Shown in pieces: positions 57,134-64,000 of a stretch of DNA of 64,000 nt. Numbering within the stretch: the first letter of the stretch is position 1; the number at the start of each line of letters is the position of its first letter. The position numbers were made by a program, and so were the translations under genes. The notes below the pieces were generated by a model. It had not been told where the DNA came from, ran no database searches, and was given only the letters and a program-made list of their open reading frames with translations. Source of the DNA: Chelatococcus albus (GTDB lineage Bacteria > Pseudomonadota > Alphaproteobacteria > Rhizobiales > Beijerinckiaceae). The stretch spans positions 87,186 to 151,185 of the forward strand of contig NZ_JASJEV010000008.1 of NCBI RefSeq assembly GCF_030067675.1. Reading direction: 5' to 3'.

Positions 57134-58053
57134 CGCCGCGCTCCCATCGCCCGGAGCACGAGGCGCTCGACCATGCCGACGACGGCGACGAGCGCGGCGG
57201 CGAGGATGGCCGCGGCAAAGAGCGCCGCCCAGATCTGGATCGTCTGGCCGTAGTAGGAACCGGCGAGCAGCCGCGCGCCGAGCCCGGCCTGCGCCCCGGT
57301 CGGCAGTTCCGCCACGATGGCACCGACGAGGCTGATCGCCACAGCGACTTTCAGGCTCGCGAAGAGATAGGGCACGGAGGCCGGCAGGCGCAGCTTCCAG
57401 AGCGTGTCGGCCACGCTCGCCGAATAGGTGCGCATCAGGTCCCGCTGCAGCACATCGGGCGAGGTCAGCCCCTTCACCATGCCGATAGTGACTGGGAAGA
57501 AGCACAGATAGGCCGAAATGATCGATTTCGGCAGCACGCCGCGGATGCCGATCGAACCGAGAACGACGATGATGATCGGCGCGATCGCCAGGATCGGCAC
57601 CGTCTGGGAGGAGATGATCCAGGGCATCAGGCTCTTTTCCAGCATGCGTAGGTGCACGATGGCGACGGCGAGCACGATGCCCGTGAGCGCGCCGATGGCG
57701 AAGCCGAGAAGCGTGGAGGACAGCGTCACCCACCCGTGCAGGACGAGGCTGCGGCGAGAGGTGACCGGCGTGTCGACAACCGTCTTCCACAGTTCGGCGA
57801 GGATCTGGTGCGGCGCCGGCAGCACCGGCCGCTCGCCACCGAGCGTGCCGGCGAGCACGTCCCCGAACGTGGCCGGGATGCCGCCGCGGGCGAAGGCCTC
57901 GGCGACGAGGCTCCAGTTGGCAAGGACGGCCGCGACGTACCAGACTGCCAGGAGCGCCAACACGACGACGGCGACCGGCCCCGCCGCGCCGGCGAAGATT
58001 CGGGAGAGCGGTCGCGCCGCGGCGCGCGGCGCGGGCAGGGCCTCGGCGGTCAT
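57130..58053 (-). CDS. ABC transporter permease
   Basis: 307 residues, six spans. EAA loop: LMRTYSASVADTLWKLRLPASVPYLFASLKVAV. The N-terminus (ALPAPRAAARPLSRIF) is polar, then helix AVVVLALLAVWYVAAVLANWS. Paired with the following permease, implying a heterodimeric channel. Confidence 0.93.
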   Translation of the reverse strand: MTAEALPAPRAAARPLSRIFAGAAGPVAVVVLALLAVWYVAAVLANWSLVAEAFARGGIPATFGDVLAGTLGGERPVLPAPHQILAELWKTVVDTPVTSRRSLVLHGWVTLSSTLLGFAIGALTGIVLAVAIVHLRMLEKSLMPWIISSQTVPILAIAPIIIVVLGSIGIRGVLPKSIISAYLCFFPVTIGMVKGLTSPDVLQRDLMRTYSASVADTLWKLRLPASVPYLFASLKVAVAISLVGAIVAELPTGAQAGLGARLLAGSYYGQTIQIWAALFAAAILAAALVAVVGMVERLVLRAMGARR

Positions 58054-58101
58054 GACGCCCCCTCGGGCTGGCAGCGCGTGGCGCCCCGCATGGCCTGCGG
58101 C

Positions 58102-58932
58102 TCAATCCTCATAGGAGTGCCCTGCCCTGAGGCCATCGCGCACGCGGTGGGCGATGGCGAGAAAGGCTGGTGTCTCGCGGATGTCGAGCGTGCGCTCGCG
58201 CGGCAGGTCGCAGTCGATGACGTCGATGATGCGGCCCGGCCGTGGCGACATGACCACGATCTTCGTCGACAGGAACACCGCCTCCGGAATGGAATGGGTG
58301 ACGAAGAGCACCGTCTTGCCCGTCTTGCCCCACAGACGCAGAAGCTGCTCGTTGAGATGGTCGCGCACGATCTCGTCGAGCGCGCCGAAGGGCTCGTCCA
58401 TCAGGAGGAGCCTGGGATCGAACGAGAGCGCGCGCGCGATGGAGGCGCGCTGCTGCATGCCGCCGGAGAGCTGCCAGGGGAACTTGCGCTCGAAGCCCTT
58501 GAGATTGACGAGTTCGAGGAAAGTGCGCGCCCGCTCGCGCCGTTCGGCCTTGGGCAGGCCGAAGATCTCGAGCGGCAGCATGACGTTCTTCTCGATGGTG
58601 CGCCAGGGATAGAGCGCCGGCGACTGGAAGACGTAGCCGTAGTCGCGCCGCAGCCGCGCCTCCTCCGGCGAAACGCCGTTGACACGGATGTGGCCACCCG
58701 TCGGCCGCTCGAGGTCGGCGATGACACGCAGAAGCGTGGTCTTGCCGCAGCCCGAGGGGCCGATGAAGGAGACGAACTCGCCTTCCGAGATCGTCAGGTC
58801 GACGTTCGACAGGGCGTAGACGGGGCCGTCGGCCGTGTCGAAGGTCAAGGTGAGCCCGGCGATGTCGATCACCTGCACCCCGTTCGAGGTTGCCGCCATG
58901 CCGCCTGTTCCCGCCGAGCCTTCGATGCGCAT
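58102..58932 (-). CDS. ABC transporter ATP-binding protein
   Basis: 276 residues from ATG 58932 (58899 is an alternative). Walker A GPSGCGKTT, Q-loop YVFQSPALYPWRTI, signature LSGGMQQRASIARAL, Walker B LLLMDEPFGALD, H-loop VTHSIPEAVFL. Nitrate/sulfonate/taurine-type family, matching the NMT1 binding protein. First gene of the transporter operon, just after the divergent rutR promoter. Confidence 0.94.
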   Translation of the reverse strand: MRIEGSAGTGGMAATSNGVQVIDIAGLTLTFDTADGPVYALSNVDLTISEGEFVSFIGPSGCGKTTLLRVIADLERPTGGHIRVNGVSPEEARLRRDYGYVFQSPALYPWRTIEKNVMLPLEIFGLPKAERRERARTFLELVNLKGFERKFPWQLSGGMQQRASIARALSFDPRLLLMDEPFGALDEIVRDHLNEQLLRLWGKTGKTVLFVTHSIPEAVFLSTKIVVMSPRPGRIIDVIDCDLPRERTLDIRETPAFLAIAHRVRDGLRAGHSYED

Positions 58933-58995
58933 GCCTAGCCTCCGCAACGGACCGTCGTCGCGCAAGAGCGCCCGGCGCGCCTTGGCGCATAAATT

Positions 58996-59011
58996 TTGAC
59001 CCTTTGGTCCA
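58996..59011. promoter_or_regulatory. RutR-type operator in the rutR/transporter intergenic region
   Basis: TTGACCCTTTGGTCCA matches the RutR consensus (TTGACCAnnTGGTCAA) with two mismatches: A-to-C at position 7, and A-to-C at position 15. It sits between the divergent ATPase gene (ATG 58932) and rutR (ATG 59148), so it could control both. Confidence 0.8.
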
Positions 59012-59147
59012 AGCAATGCATGTGCCATGAGTGGCGGGGCGGGCGGCGTCCCGCACCGCGCCGGGCAGCTGCGGCGCCCGGCAGCGGACGTTCGCCGCCC
59101 TGCCCGTTTCGACCGCACCCGTGCCCGAGAACGCGCCCGAAGAGCGG

Positions 59148-59828
59148 ATGACCGACGTGACCGATCCCGACGCCATGGCGAAGACCACGCCCCGCAAGGC
59201 GCCCGCGCCGCGCAAGACGCGCGCCGGCGAGGCGAAGGCCGCGCGCATCCTGGATACAGCCGTGGACGTCTTCGCCCGCTATGGCTTCCACGGCGCGCGC
59301 GTCGAGCGGATCGCCGCCGCCGTGGGCATGTCGAAGACGAACCTTCTCTATTATTTCCGCACGAAGGAAGAGCTCTACGTCGCCGCGCTCCGCCGCGTGC
59401 TCGACATGTGGCTCGATCCCCTGCGCGAGCTCGACGTGACGCAGGATCCGCGCAAGGCGCTGGAGGACTACATCGCCCGCAAGCTCGCCCTGTCGCGCAG
59501 CCACCCGACGGCCTCCCGCCTCTTCGCCATGGAGATCCTGCAGGGGGCGCCGCATCTCAAACCCGTGCTCGAAGGGCCGCTCGCCGCCCTCGTCGCGCAG
59601 AAGGCCGAGGTCATCGCCGCCTGGACGGCGCAGGGGCGCCTCGCCCCCGTGGCGCCGCGCCACCTCATCTTCGCCATCTGGGCGACGACGCAGCACTACG
59701 CCGATTTCGCCGCGCAGATCCAGGCGCTGACCGGCCGCGACCTCTCCGACGAGACCTTCCACGACGAGACCTTGCGTGCGGTCTCCCGTCTCCTCCTCGA
59801 CGGCGTCCTGCCGCGCGGTGGGGACTAG
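59148..59828 (+). CDS. rutR: TetR-family pyrimidine-responsive regulator RutR
   Basis: 226 residues from ATG 59148 (longer frames overlap upstream DNA). N-terminal TetR helix-turn-helix (about 25-75; ILDTAVDVFARYGFHGARVERIAAAVGMSKTNLLYYF, then RTKEELY) and the RutR C-domain with SRLFAMEILQGAPHL and APRHLIFAIWATTQHYADF. RutR binds uracil and thymine, and releases from DNA. Two matching operators in the locus support this name. Confidence 0.93.
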   Translation: MTDVTDPDAMAKTTPRKAPAPRKTRAGEAKAARILDTAVDVFARYGFHGARVERIAAAVGMSKTNLLYYFRTKEELYVAALRRVLDMWLDPLRELDVTQDPRKALEDYIARKLALSRSHPTASRLFAMEILQGAPHLKPVLEGPLAALVAQKAEVIAAWTAQGRLAPVAPRHLIFAIWATTQHYADFAAQIQALTGRDLSDETFHDETLRAVSRLLLDGVLPRGGD

Positions 59829-60214
59829 GGGGCGCGGGCCGGCCCCGGGGCGAGGGTGCACAGCGCGCGCGGGACCGTTGCGTTGGCCGCGAGCGCCCGG
59901 TTGCGCCGCTCCCCCGGCGACAGGCCGATGTTCACGCGGGACACACCCATTGTCATCCCAGGGCCGAGCGCAGCGAGGGGGCCGGGATCCAGAACCGATG
60001 CGGTTGATCCAGAAGGCACGCGAACCGCCGCGCCTTGGTCTCCACTGGCATCGGCTCTGGATCCCGGACAGCCGCTTCGCGGCTTCCGGGATGACGGGGG
60101 GAGGTTGGGCGGAGCTGGTCGAATCTCGTTCAGCACACGCGATCGCCCTGCCGGCACCGCCCTGCTGCGGCCCATCACCGGCGCCCCTCGGCCGCTTCAT
60201 GCAACCGCCCCGCA
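59829..60214. repeat. Spacer after rutR holding a second long palindromic repeat
   Basis: No gene is supported in these 386 bp between the converging rutR and preA. 59952-60095 is a repeat that begins GTCATCCCAGG and ends CCGGGATGAC, with internal GATCCAGAACCGATG and CGGCTCTGGATCCCGG near 60050. It is the same family as 54931-55072. Confidence 0.7.
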
Positions 60215-61522
60215 TCATTCGGCCGCCACCTGCGCGCGCGGATTGTTGGGATGCTGCGTCCAGTTGCGGTAGGAGCCGTCGACGAAGCGGCCCGTGCGCC
60301 GGTCGACCGCGTTCACCAGCGGCTCCATGGTGATGCAGCCCTCGATCGGGCAGACGGAGGCGCAGAGGTTGCAGCCGACGCATTCCTCGTCGATCACCTC
60401 GAAATGGCGCACGCCGTCCTTCGTCGCCGTGATCGCCTGGTGCGAGGTGTCCTCGCAAGCGATGTGGCAACGGCCGCACTTGATGCACAGGTCCTGGTCG
60501 ATGCGCGCCTTCACGGCGTAGTCGAGGTTGAGGTACTGCCAGTCGGTAACGTTGGGCACGGCGGCGCCGACGAAATCGCCAAGCCGCGCATAGCCGCGCT
60601 CGTCCATGAAGGCTTCGAGCCCCGTCATCATCTCGTGCACGATGCGGAAGCCGTAGACCATCGCCGCCGTGCACACCTGCACGGTGCCGGCGCCCAGAGC
60701 CATGAACTCGGCAGCGTCGCGCCAGGTCTCGATGCCGCCAATGCCGGAGATGGGCAGGCCGCGCGTCGCGGGGAAGCGCGCGATCTCGGCCACCATGTTG
60801 AGGGCGATGGGCTTCACCGCCGGGCCGCACATGCCCCCGTGCGTGCCCTTGCCGTCGGTGTTGGGCGCGGGCGCCATGCGGTCCAAGTCGACGCCCATGA
60901 TGGAATTGATGGTGTTGATGAGCGACACCGCGTCGGCGCCACCGCGTCTGGCCGCTTCCGCCGGCTTGCGCACGTCGGTGATGTTCGGCGTCAGCTTGAC
61001 GATGACCGGCATGCGCGTGTGCGTCTTGCACCAGCGCGCCACCATCTCGACGTAGTCCGGCACCTGGCCCACCGCCGAGCCCATGCCGCGCTCGGACATG
61101 CCGTGCGGACAGCCGAAGTTGAGCTCGATGCCGTCGGCCTCCGTCTCCTCCACGCGTTTGAGGATCGCCTTCCAGCTCGCCTCCTCGCAGGGGACCATGA
61201 GGGAGACGACCATGGCCCGGTCGGGCCAGCGGCGCTTGACCTCCTTGATCTCGCGCAGGTTGACCTCGAGCGGCCTGTCGGTGATCAGCTCGATGTTGTT
61301 GAAGCCGATGACGCGCCGGTCCGGCCCGTGGATGGCGCCGTAGCGCGGGCCCGAGACGTTGACGACGGGAGGGTCCTCGCCGAGCGTCTTCCAGACGACG
61401 CCGCCCCAGCCCTCGCGGAAGGCGCGCTCCACGTTGTAGGCCTTGTCGGTGGGCGGGGCGGAGGCAAGCCAGAACGGGTTCGGCGCCTTGATGCCCACGA
61501 AATCGACGCTGAGATCGGCCAT
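60215..61522 (-). CDS. preA: NAD-dependent dihydropyrimidine dehydrogenase, PreA subunit
   Basis: 435 residues from ATG 61522. An N-terminal FMN TIM barrel (NPFWLASAPPTDKAYNVERAF) has the active Cys in ELNFGCPHGMSERGMG. The C-terminus carries two 4Fe-4S clusters (CIKCGRCHIACEDTS and CVGCNLCASVCPIEGC). Together with PreT it reduces uracil and thymine to dihydro forms. 87 bp downstream of preT. Confidence 0.96.
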   Translation of the reverse strand: MADLSVDFVGIKAPNPFWLASAPPTDKAYNVERAFREGWGGVVWKTLGEDPPVVNVSGPRYGAIHGPDRRVIGFNNIELITDRPLEVNLREIKEVKRRWPDRAMVVSLMVPCEEASWKAILKRVEETEADGIELNFGCPHGMSERGMGSAVGQVPDYVEMVARWCKTHTRMPVIVKLTPNITDVRKPAEAARRGGADAVSLINTINSIMGVDLDRMAPAPNTDGKGTHGGMCGPAVKPIALNMVAEIARFPATRGLPISGIGGIETWRDAAEFMALGAGTVQVCTAAMVYGFRIVHEMMTGLEAFMDERGYARLGDFVGAAVPNVTDWQYLNLDYAVKARIDQDLCIKCGRCHIACEDTSHQAITATKDGVRHFEVIDEECVGCNLCASVCPIEGCITMEPLVNAVDRRTGRFVDGSYRNWTQHPNNPRAQVAAE

Positions 61523-61609
61523 TGGTCTGTCTCCTCGGCCTTGCCCGGCCGGCGCGGGTCCGGCCCTCGCGATCACTCGGGTTTCTCGGGACGGGACGGC
61601 TGCGGGCGG

Positions 61610-62974
61610 CTATTCCGCCGCCTCGCGCATCGCCGCCCGCAGCGTGCGGTCGATGGACAGGGCGGCGCGCTTGCCGTCCTCGACGGCGACGACGGTGAGA
61701 TCGCGGCCGCCGGCGACGCAGTCGCCCCCCGCCCAGACACCGGGAAGCGACGTGCGCCGCTCCGCGTCGACGACGATGCGCCCGCCCGCCATGTCGAGAA
61801 GGCCGCCGGCCTCGCGCACGTCGCCCGCCACAAAGGTCTGGCCGATGGCCTTGAGCAGCTGGTCGGCGGCGAGGGTGAAGGTCTCGCCCGTGTCGACGAG
61901 GCGCCCGTCCGCGAGCTGCGTCACGGCGAAGGTGACGGCGGCGAGCACCCCGCCCTCGCCCGAGAGCGCGGCGGGCCGCGCCCAGTGGCGGATGGTGCAG
62001 CCCGCCGTCTGCGCCAGCTCCTGCTCGTAGCGGCTCGCGCCCATGGCCTCCGGGCCGCGGCGATAGACGATCGTCACCTCCTCGGCGCCGAGCTTCCTGG
62101 CCTGCACGGCGGCGTCGATCGCCGTCATGCCGCCGCCGATGACGACGACGCGGCGCCCGACGGGCAGCCCCGACAGATCGTATGCCTGGCGCAGCCGCTC
62201 GATGAAGGCGAGCGCATCCTCGACGCCGGCGAGCCCACCCTCATCGAGCCCGAGGGCGTTGGTGGCGCCGAGGCCGAGACCGAGGAAGACGGCGTCGAAC
62301 TCCTCGCGCAGCCCGGCGAGCGTCACGTCGCGGCCGAGGCGCGCACCGGTGCGCAGCTCGATGCCGCCGATGCCGAGGATCCACTCCACCTCGCGCCGGG
62401 CGATGTCGTCCGTCGCCTTGTAGGCGGCGATGCCGTATTCGTTGAGTCCGCCGGCCTTGGCGCGCGCCTCGAAGACGACGACCGCGTGGCCGAGCACGGC
62501 GAGCTTGTGGGCACAGGCAAGGCCTGCCGGCCCGGCGCCGACCACGGCGACGCGCCGGCCGGTCGGCGCCCCGCGCCGGAAGGGCTGGCGTCCCGTCTCC
62601 AGCATGGCGTCGGTCGCGGCGCGTTGCAGACGGCCGATCTCCACCGGCTTGCCCTCGGCGGCATTGCGCACGCAGGCCTCTTCGCACAGCGTCTCCGTCG
62701 GGCAGACGCGGGCGCACATGCCGCCCATGATGTTCGCGTCCAGGATGGTGCGCGCCGCCACGAGTGGCTGGCCTGTGGCGAGCTGGCGGATGAACATCGG
62801 GATGTCGATGCCCGTCGGGCAGGCGCTTACGCAGGGCGCGTCGTAGCAGAACAGGCAGCGGTCGGCGGCGACCCTGACCTCGTGGCCGTCGAGCGGCGGA
62901 TGCAGATCGGCGAAGGCCTGCGGATGCACTTCGGGCGGCATCCGCCCAGGGCGGATCTCGGACCGGCTCGGCAT
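61610..62974 (-). CDS. preT: NAD-dependent dihydropyrimidine dehydrogenase, PreT subunit
   Basis: 454 residues. Iron-sulfur Cys sites in CLFCYDAPCVSACPTGID and GGMCARVCPTETLCEEACVR, then FAD-binding GAGPAGLACAH and NAD(P)-binding GGGMTAIDAAV. It passes electrons from NAD(P)H to PreA. ATG 62974 starts MPSRSEIRPGRMPPEV; M at residue 12 is an alternative. A RutR operator is 47 bp upstream. Confidence 0.96.
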   Translation of the reverse strand: MPSRSEIRPGRMPPEVHPQAFADLHPPLDGHEVRVAADRCLFCYDAPCVSACPTGIDIPMFIRQLATGQPLVAARTILDANIMGGMCARVCPTETLCEEACVRNAAEGKPVEIGRLQRAATDAMLETGRQPFRRGAPTGRRVAVVGAGPAGLACAHKLAVLGHAVVVFEARAKAGGLNEYGIAAYKATDDIARREVEWILGIGGIELRTGARLGRDVTLAGLREEFDAVFLGLGLGATNALGLDEGGLAGVEDALAFIERLRQAYDLSGLPVGRRVVVIGGGMTAIDAAVQARKLGAEEVTIVYRRGPEAMGASRYEQELAQTAGCTIRHWARPAALSGEGGVLAAVTFAVTQLADGRLVDTGETFTLAADQLLKAIGQTFVAGDVREAGGLLDMAGGRIVVDAERRTSLPGVWAGGDCVAGGRDLTVVAVEDGKRAALSIDRTLRAAMREAAE

Positions 62975-63021
62975 GTGTTCCCCCTGCGTTTTCGCAGTTT
63001 AGAACCTGAGCAAAGAAGAGT

Positions 63022-63037
63022 TTGACCATTTGGTCAA
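63022..63037. promoter_or_regulatory. Perfect RutR operator upstream of preT
   Basis: TTGACCATTTGGTCAA matches TTGACCAnnTGGTCAA at all positions and is a full palindrome apart from the central two bases. It lies 48-63 bp before the preT ATG, where repressor binding would block transcription. Confidence 0.9.
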
Positions 63038-63154
63038 GAACAATTTCAGAGCAATCGCGGCAGCAATACTGACCATTCCCGCGGCAGATGCTAGTCTCAA
63101 GAGGCGTGTAGCGCACCGGGCCGCCCGCAGCAGATGGCCCTTCCGTCAGAGAAG

Positions 63155-63948
63155 TGAACCGCGCCGGGTTTGAGCCGGGCCGGGTTTGCCGAAGGCAGTT
63201 TCGTTTGAGTCACGCCGCCATGGCCGTCTCTTCCGTCATGGCGTAGTAGCGTTCCTCGGCCTCGGCCGGCGGGATGTTGCCGATGGGCTCCAGCAGCCGG
63301 CGATTGTTGAACCAGTCGACCCATTCCAGCGTGGCGTACTCGACCGCCTCGAAGGAGCGCCACGGTCCTCGTCGGTGGATCACCTCGGCCTTGTAGAGGC
63401 CGTTGATGGTCTCGGCGAGGGCGTTGTCGTAGGAGTTCCCGACGCTGCCGACCGTGGGGACGACACCGGCATCGGCGAGGCGCTCGGTGTAGCGGATTGA
63501 CAGGTATTGCCAGCACCGGTCGCTGTGATGGACGAGGCCCTCACCTGGCCCCGGACGGCGGGCGTGGAGGGCCTGGTCGAGGGCATCGAGGACGACGGTG
63601 GCGTGCACCGTGCGGCTCGCCCGCCAGCCGACGATGCGGCGGGCGAAGGCGTCGATCACGAAGGCCCCGTAGACAAACCCCGTCCAGGTCGCGACGTAGG
63701 TGAAGTCGGAGACCCAAAGCTGGTTCGGAGCCGGTGCCCGGAACTGCCGATTGACGAGATCGCGCGGGCAAGGTGTGACCTTGTCGCTGATGGTCGTCTT
63801 CGGGATCTTTCCGCGGACGGCCCCGCGAAGACCCATCCCCTTCATCAGTTGCGCCACCGTGCAGCGCGCGACGTCTTCACCGTCTCGCTTCATCTGCCGC
63901 CACACCGTTCGACCGATGACCTGCCCCTTCCTGATCCCTCGATTTGAA
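63155..63948 (-). mobile_element. IS3-family insertion sequence remnant
   Basis: An IS3-type transposase gene (orfB) with its 5' part missing. Downstream of the orfB stop the sequence TGAACCGCGCCGGGTTTG (from 63155, with a near-tandem GCCGGGTTT copy about 63180) could be one terminal repeat. No orfA and no second end are found before the next element at about 63949. Ends are a guess. Confidence 0.55.
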
Positions 63949-63962
63949 TGAGAGTCCGTCAC
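63210..63962 (-). pseudogene. IS3-family transposase OrfB, 5'-truncated
   Basis: 250 residues of the rve integrase core. The D-D-E triad lies in WVSDFTYVATW, HSDRCWQY and ALAETINGLYKAEV. HSDRCWQY differs from the usual HSDRGSQY. Full-length OrfB has about 30-40 more residues before the VWRQ motif; here homology begins at TVWRQMKRDG and the first dozen codons, including the GTG start at 63962, come from across the junction. Likely inactive. Confidence 0.8.
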
Positions 63963-64000
63963 CTCAGGAGACGGACGTGAAGAAGAGCAGGTTCAACGAG
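63949..64000 (+). mobile_element. Left end of a second IS3-like element (runs off the window)
   Basis: TGAGAGTCCGTCACC from 63949 has a TG start as in IS3 ends, followed by an AGGAG RBS and orfA. The boundary is inferred from the break in the first element. Confidence 0.45.
63977..64000 (+). CDS. IS3-family transposase OrfA, first 8 codons (partial)
   Basis: GTG 63977 preceded by AGGAG starts MKKSRFNE, the usual start of IS3-family OrfA (MKKSRFTEEQI). The rest is outside the window. Confidence 0.65.

Noticed and set aside
56183..58105. 640-residue version of the permease reaching back to 58105
   Set aside because: The N-terminal half is an out-of-frame reading over the second permease. The ATG at 57133 in an ATGA overlap gives the normal size.
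60251..63025. 924-residue plus-strand frame opposite preA and preT
   Set aside because: Shadow; the minus strand has two genes with all iron-sulfur and nucleotide motifs.

Overview
This is a 64 kb, GC-rich chromosomal window (about 70% GC by eye) from an alphaproteobacterium, most likely a member of the Hyphomicrobiales (Rhizobiales). Three things point there: a separate-gene cytochrome bc1 operon (Rieske, cytochrome b, cytochrome c1), the linked cca / NudL-type Nudix / DUF6111 / DUF1285 operon facing a MoxR-DUF58-DUF4159 operon, and several intergenic palindromic repeats of the kind common in that order. I cannot name the genus. Most of the window is housekeeping; there are no rRNA genes, no tRNA genes and no CRISPR arrays that I can see.

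Layout. 0-4.5 kb: the 3' end of a branched-chain aminotransferase, a cupin, a LysR regulator broken by one in-frame stop, a DUF1127-like small protein, then moaE-moaD-pgsA. Between pgsA and uvrC lie a chagasin-like small protein and a secreted glycine-rich repeat protein. 4.7-19.7 kb: uvrC, a large MscS channel, an M24-fold protein lacking the usual metal ligands, a lipoprotein, prs, queC with an overlapping VUT-family transporter, rplY-pth-ychF, endonuclease V, a double-hotdog MaoC protein, apt and mtnP. 19.8-30.3 kb: the bc1 operon with a clear terminator, an ABC exporter, trmL, hemF, and the DUF1285-NudL-DUF6111-cca operon whose genes are joined by ATGA overlaps. 30.4-37.3 kb: the MoxR/DUF58/DUF4159/VWA operon. 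37.3-51 kb: efflux, signalling and hydrolase genes, plus two small regulator-target pairs with visible operators: an Lrp-type regulator beside a PLP cysteine-metabolism enzyme, and an XRE-cupin regulator beside an unknown protein.

52-63 kb is the most coherent functional region: a reductive pyrimidine catabolism locus. PreT and PreA would reduce uracil/thymine, a dihydropyrimidinase would open the ring, and an M20-family carbamoylase would release beta-alanine or 3-aminoisobutyrate. A four-gene ABC transporter with an NMT1/THI5-type binding protein sits in the same cluster, and a RutR-like TetR regulator is encoded divergently. A perfect RutR-type palindrome lies upstream of preT, and a near-perfect one lies in the rutR/transporter intergenic region, so the cluster is probably one RutR regulon.

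The last 0.85 kb holds a 5'-truncated IS3-family transposase gene abutting the start of a second IS3-like element, suggesting one insertion next to or into another.
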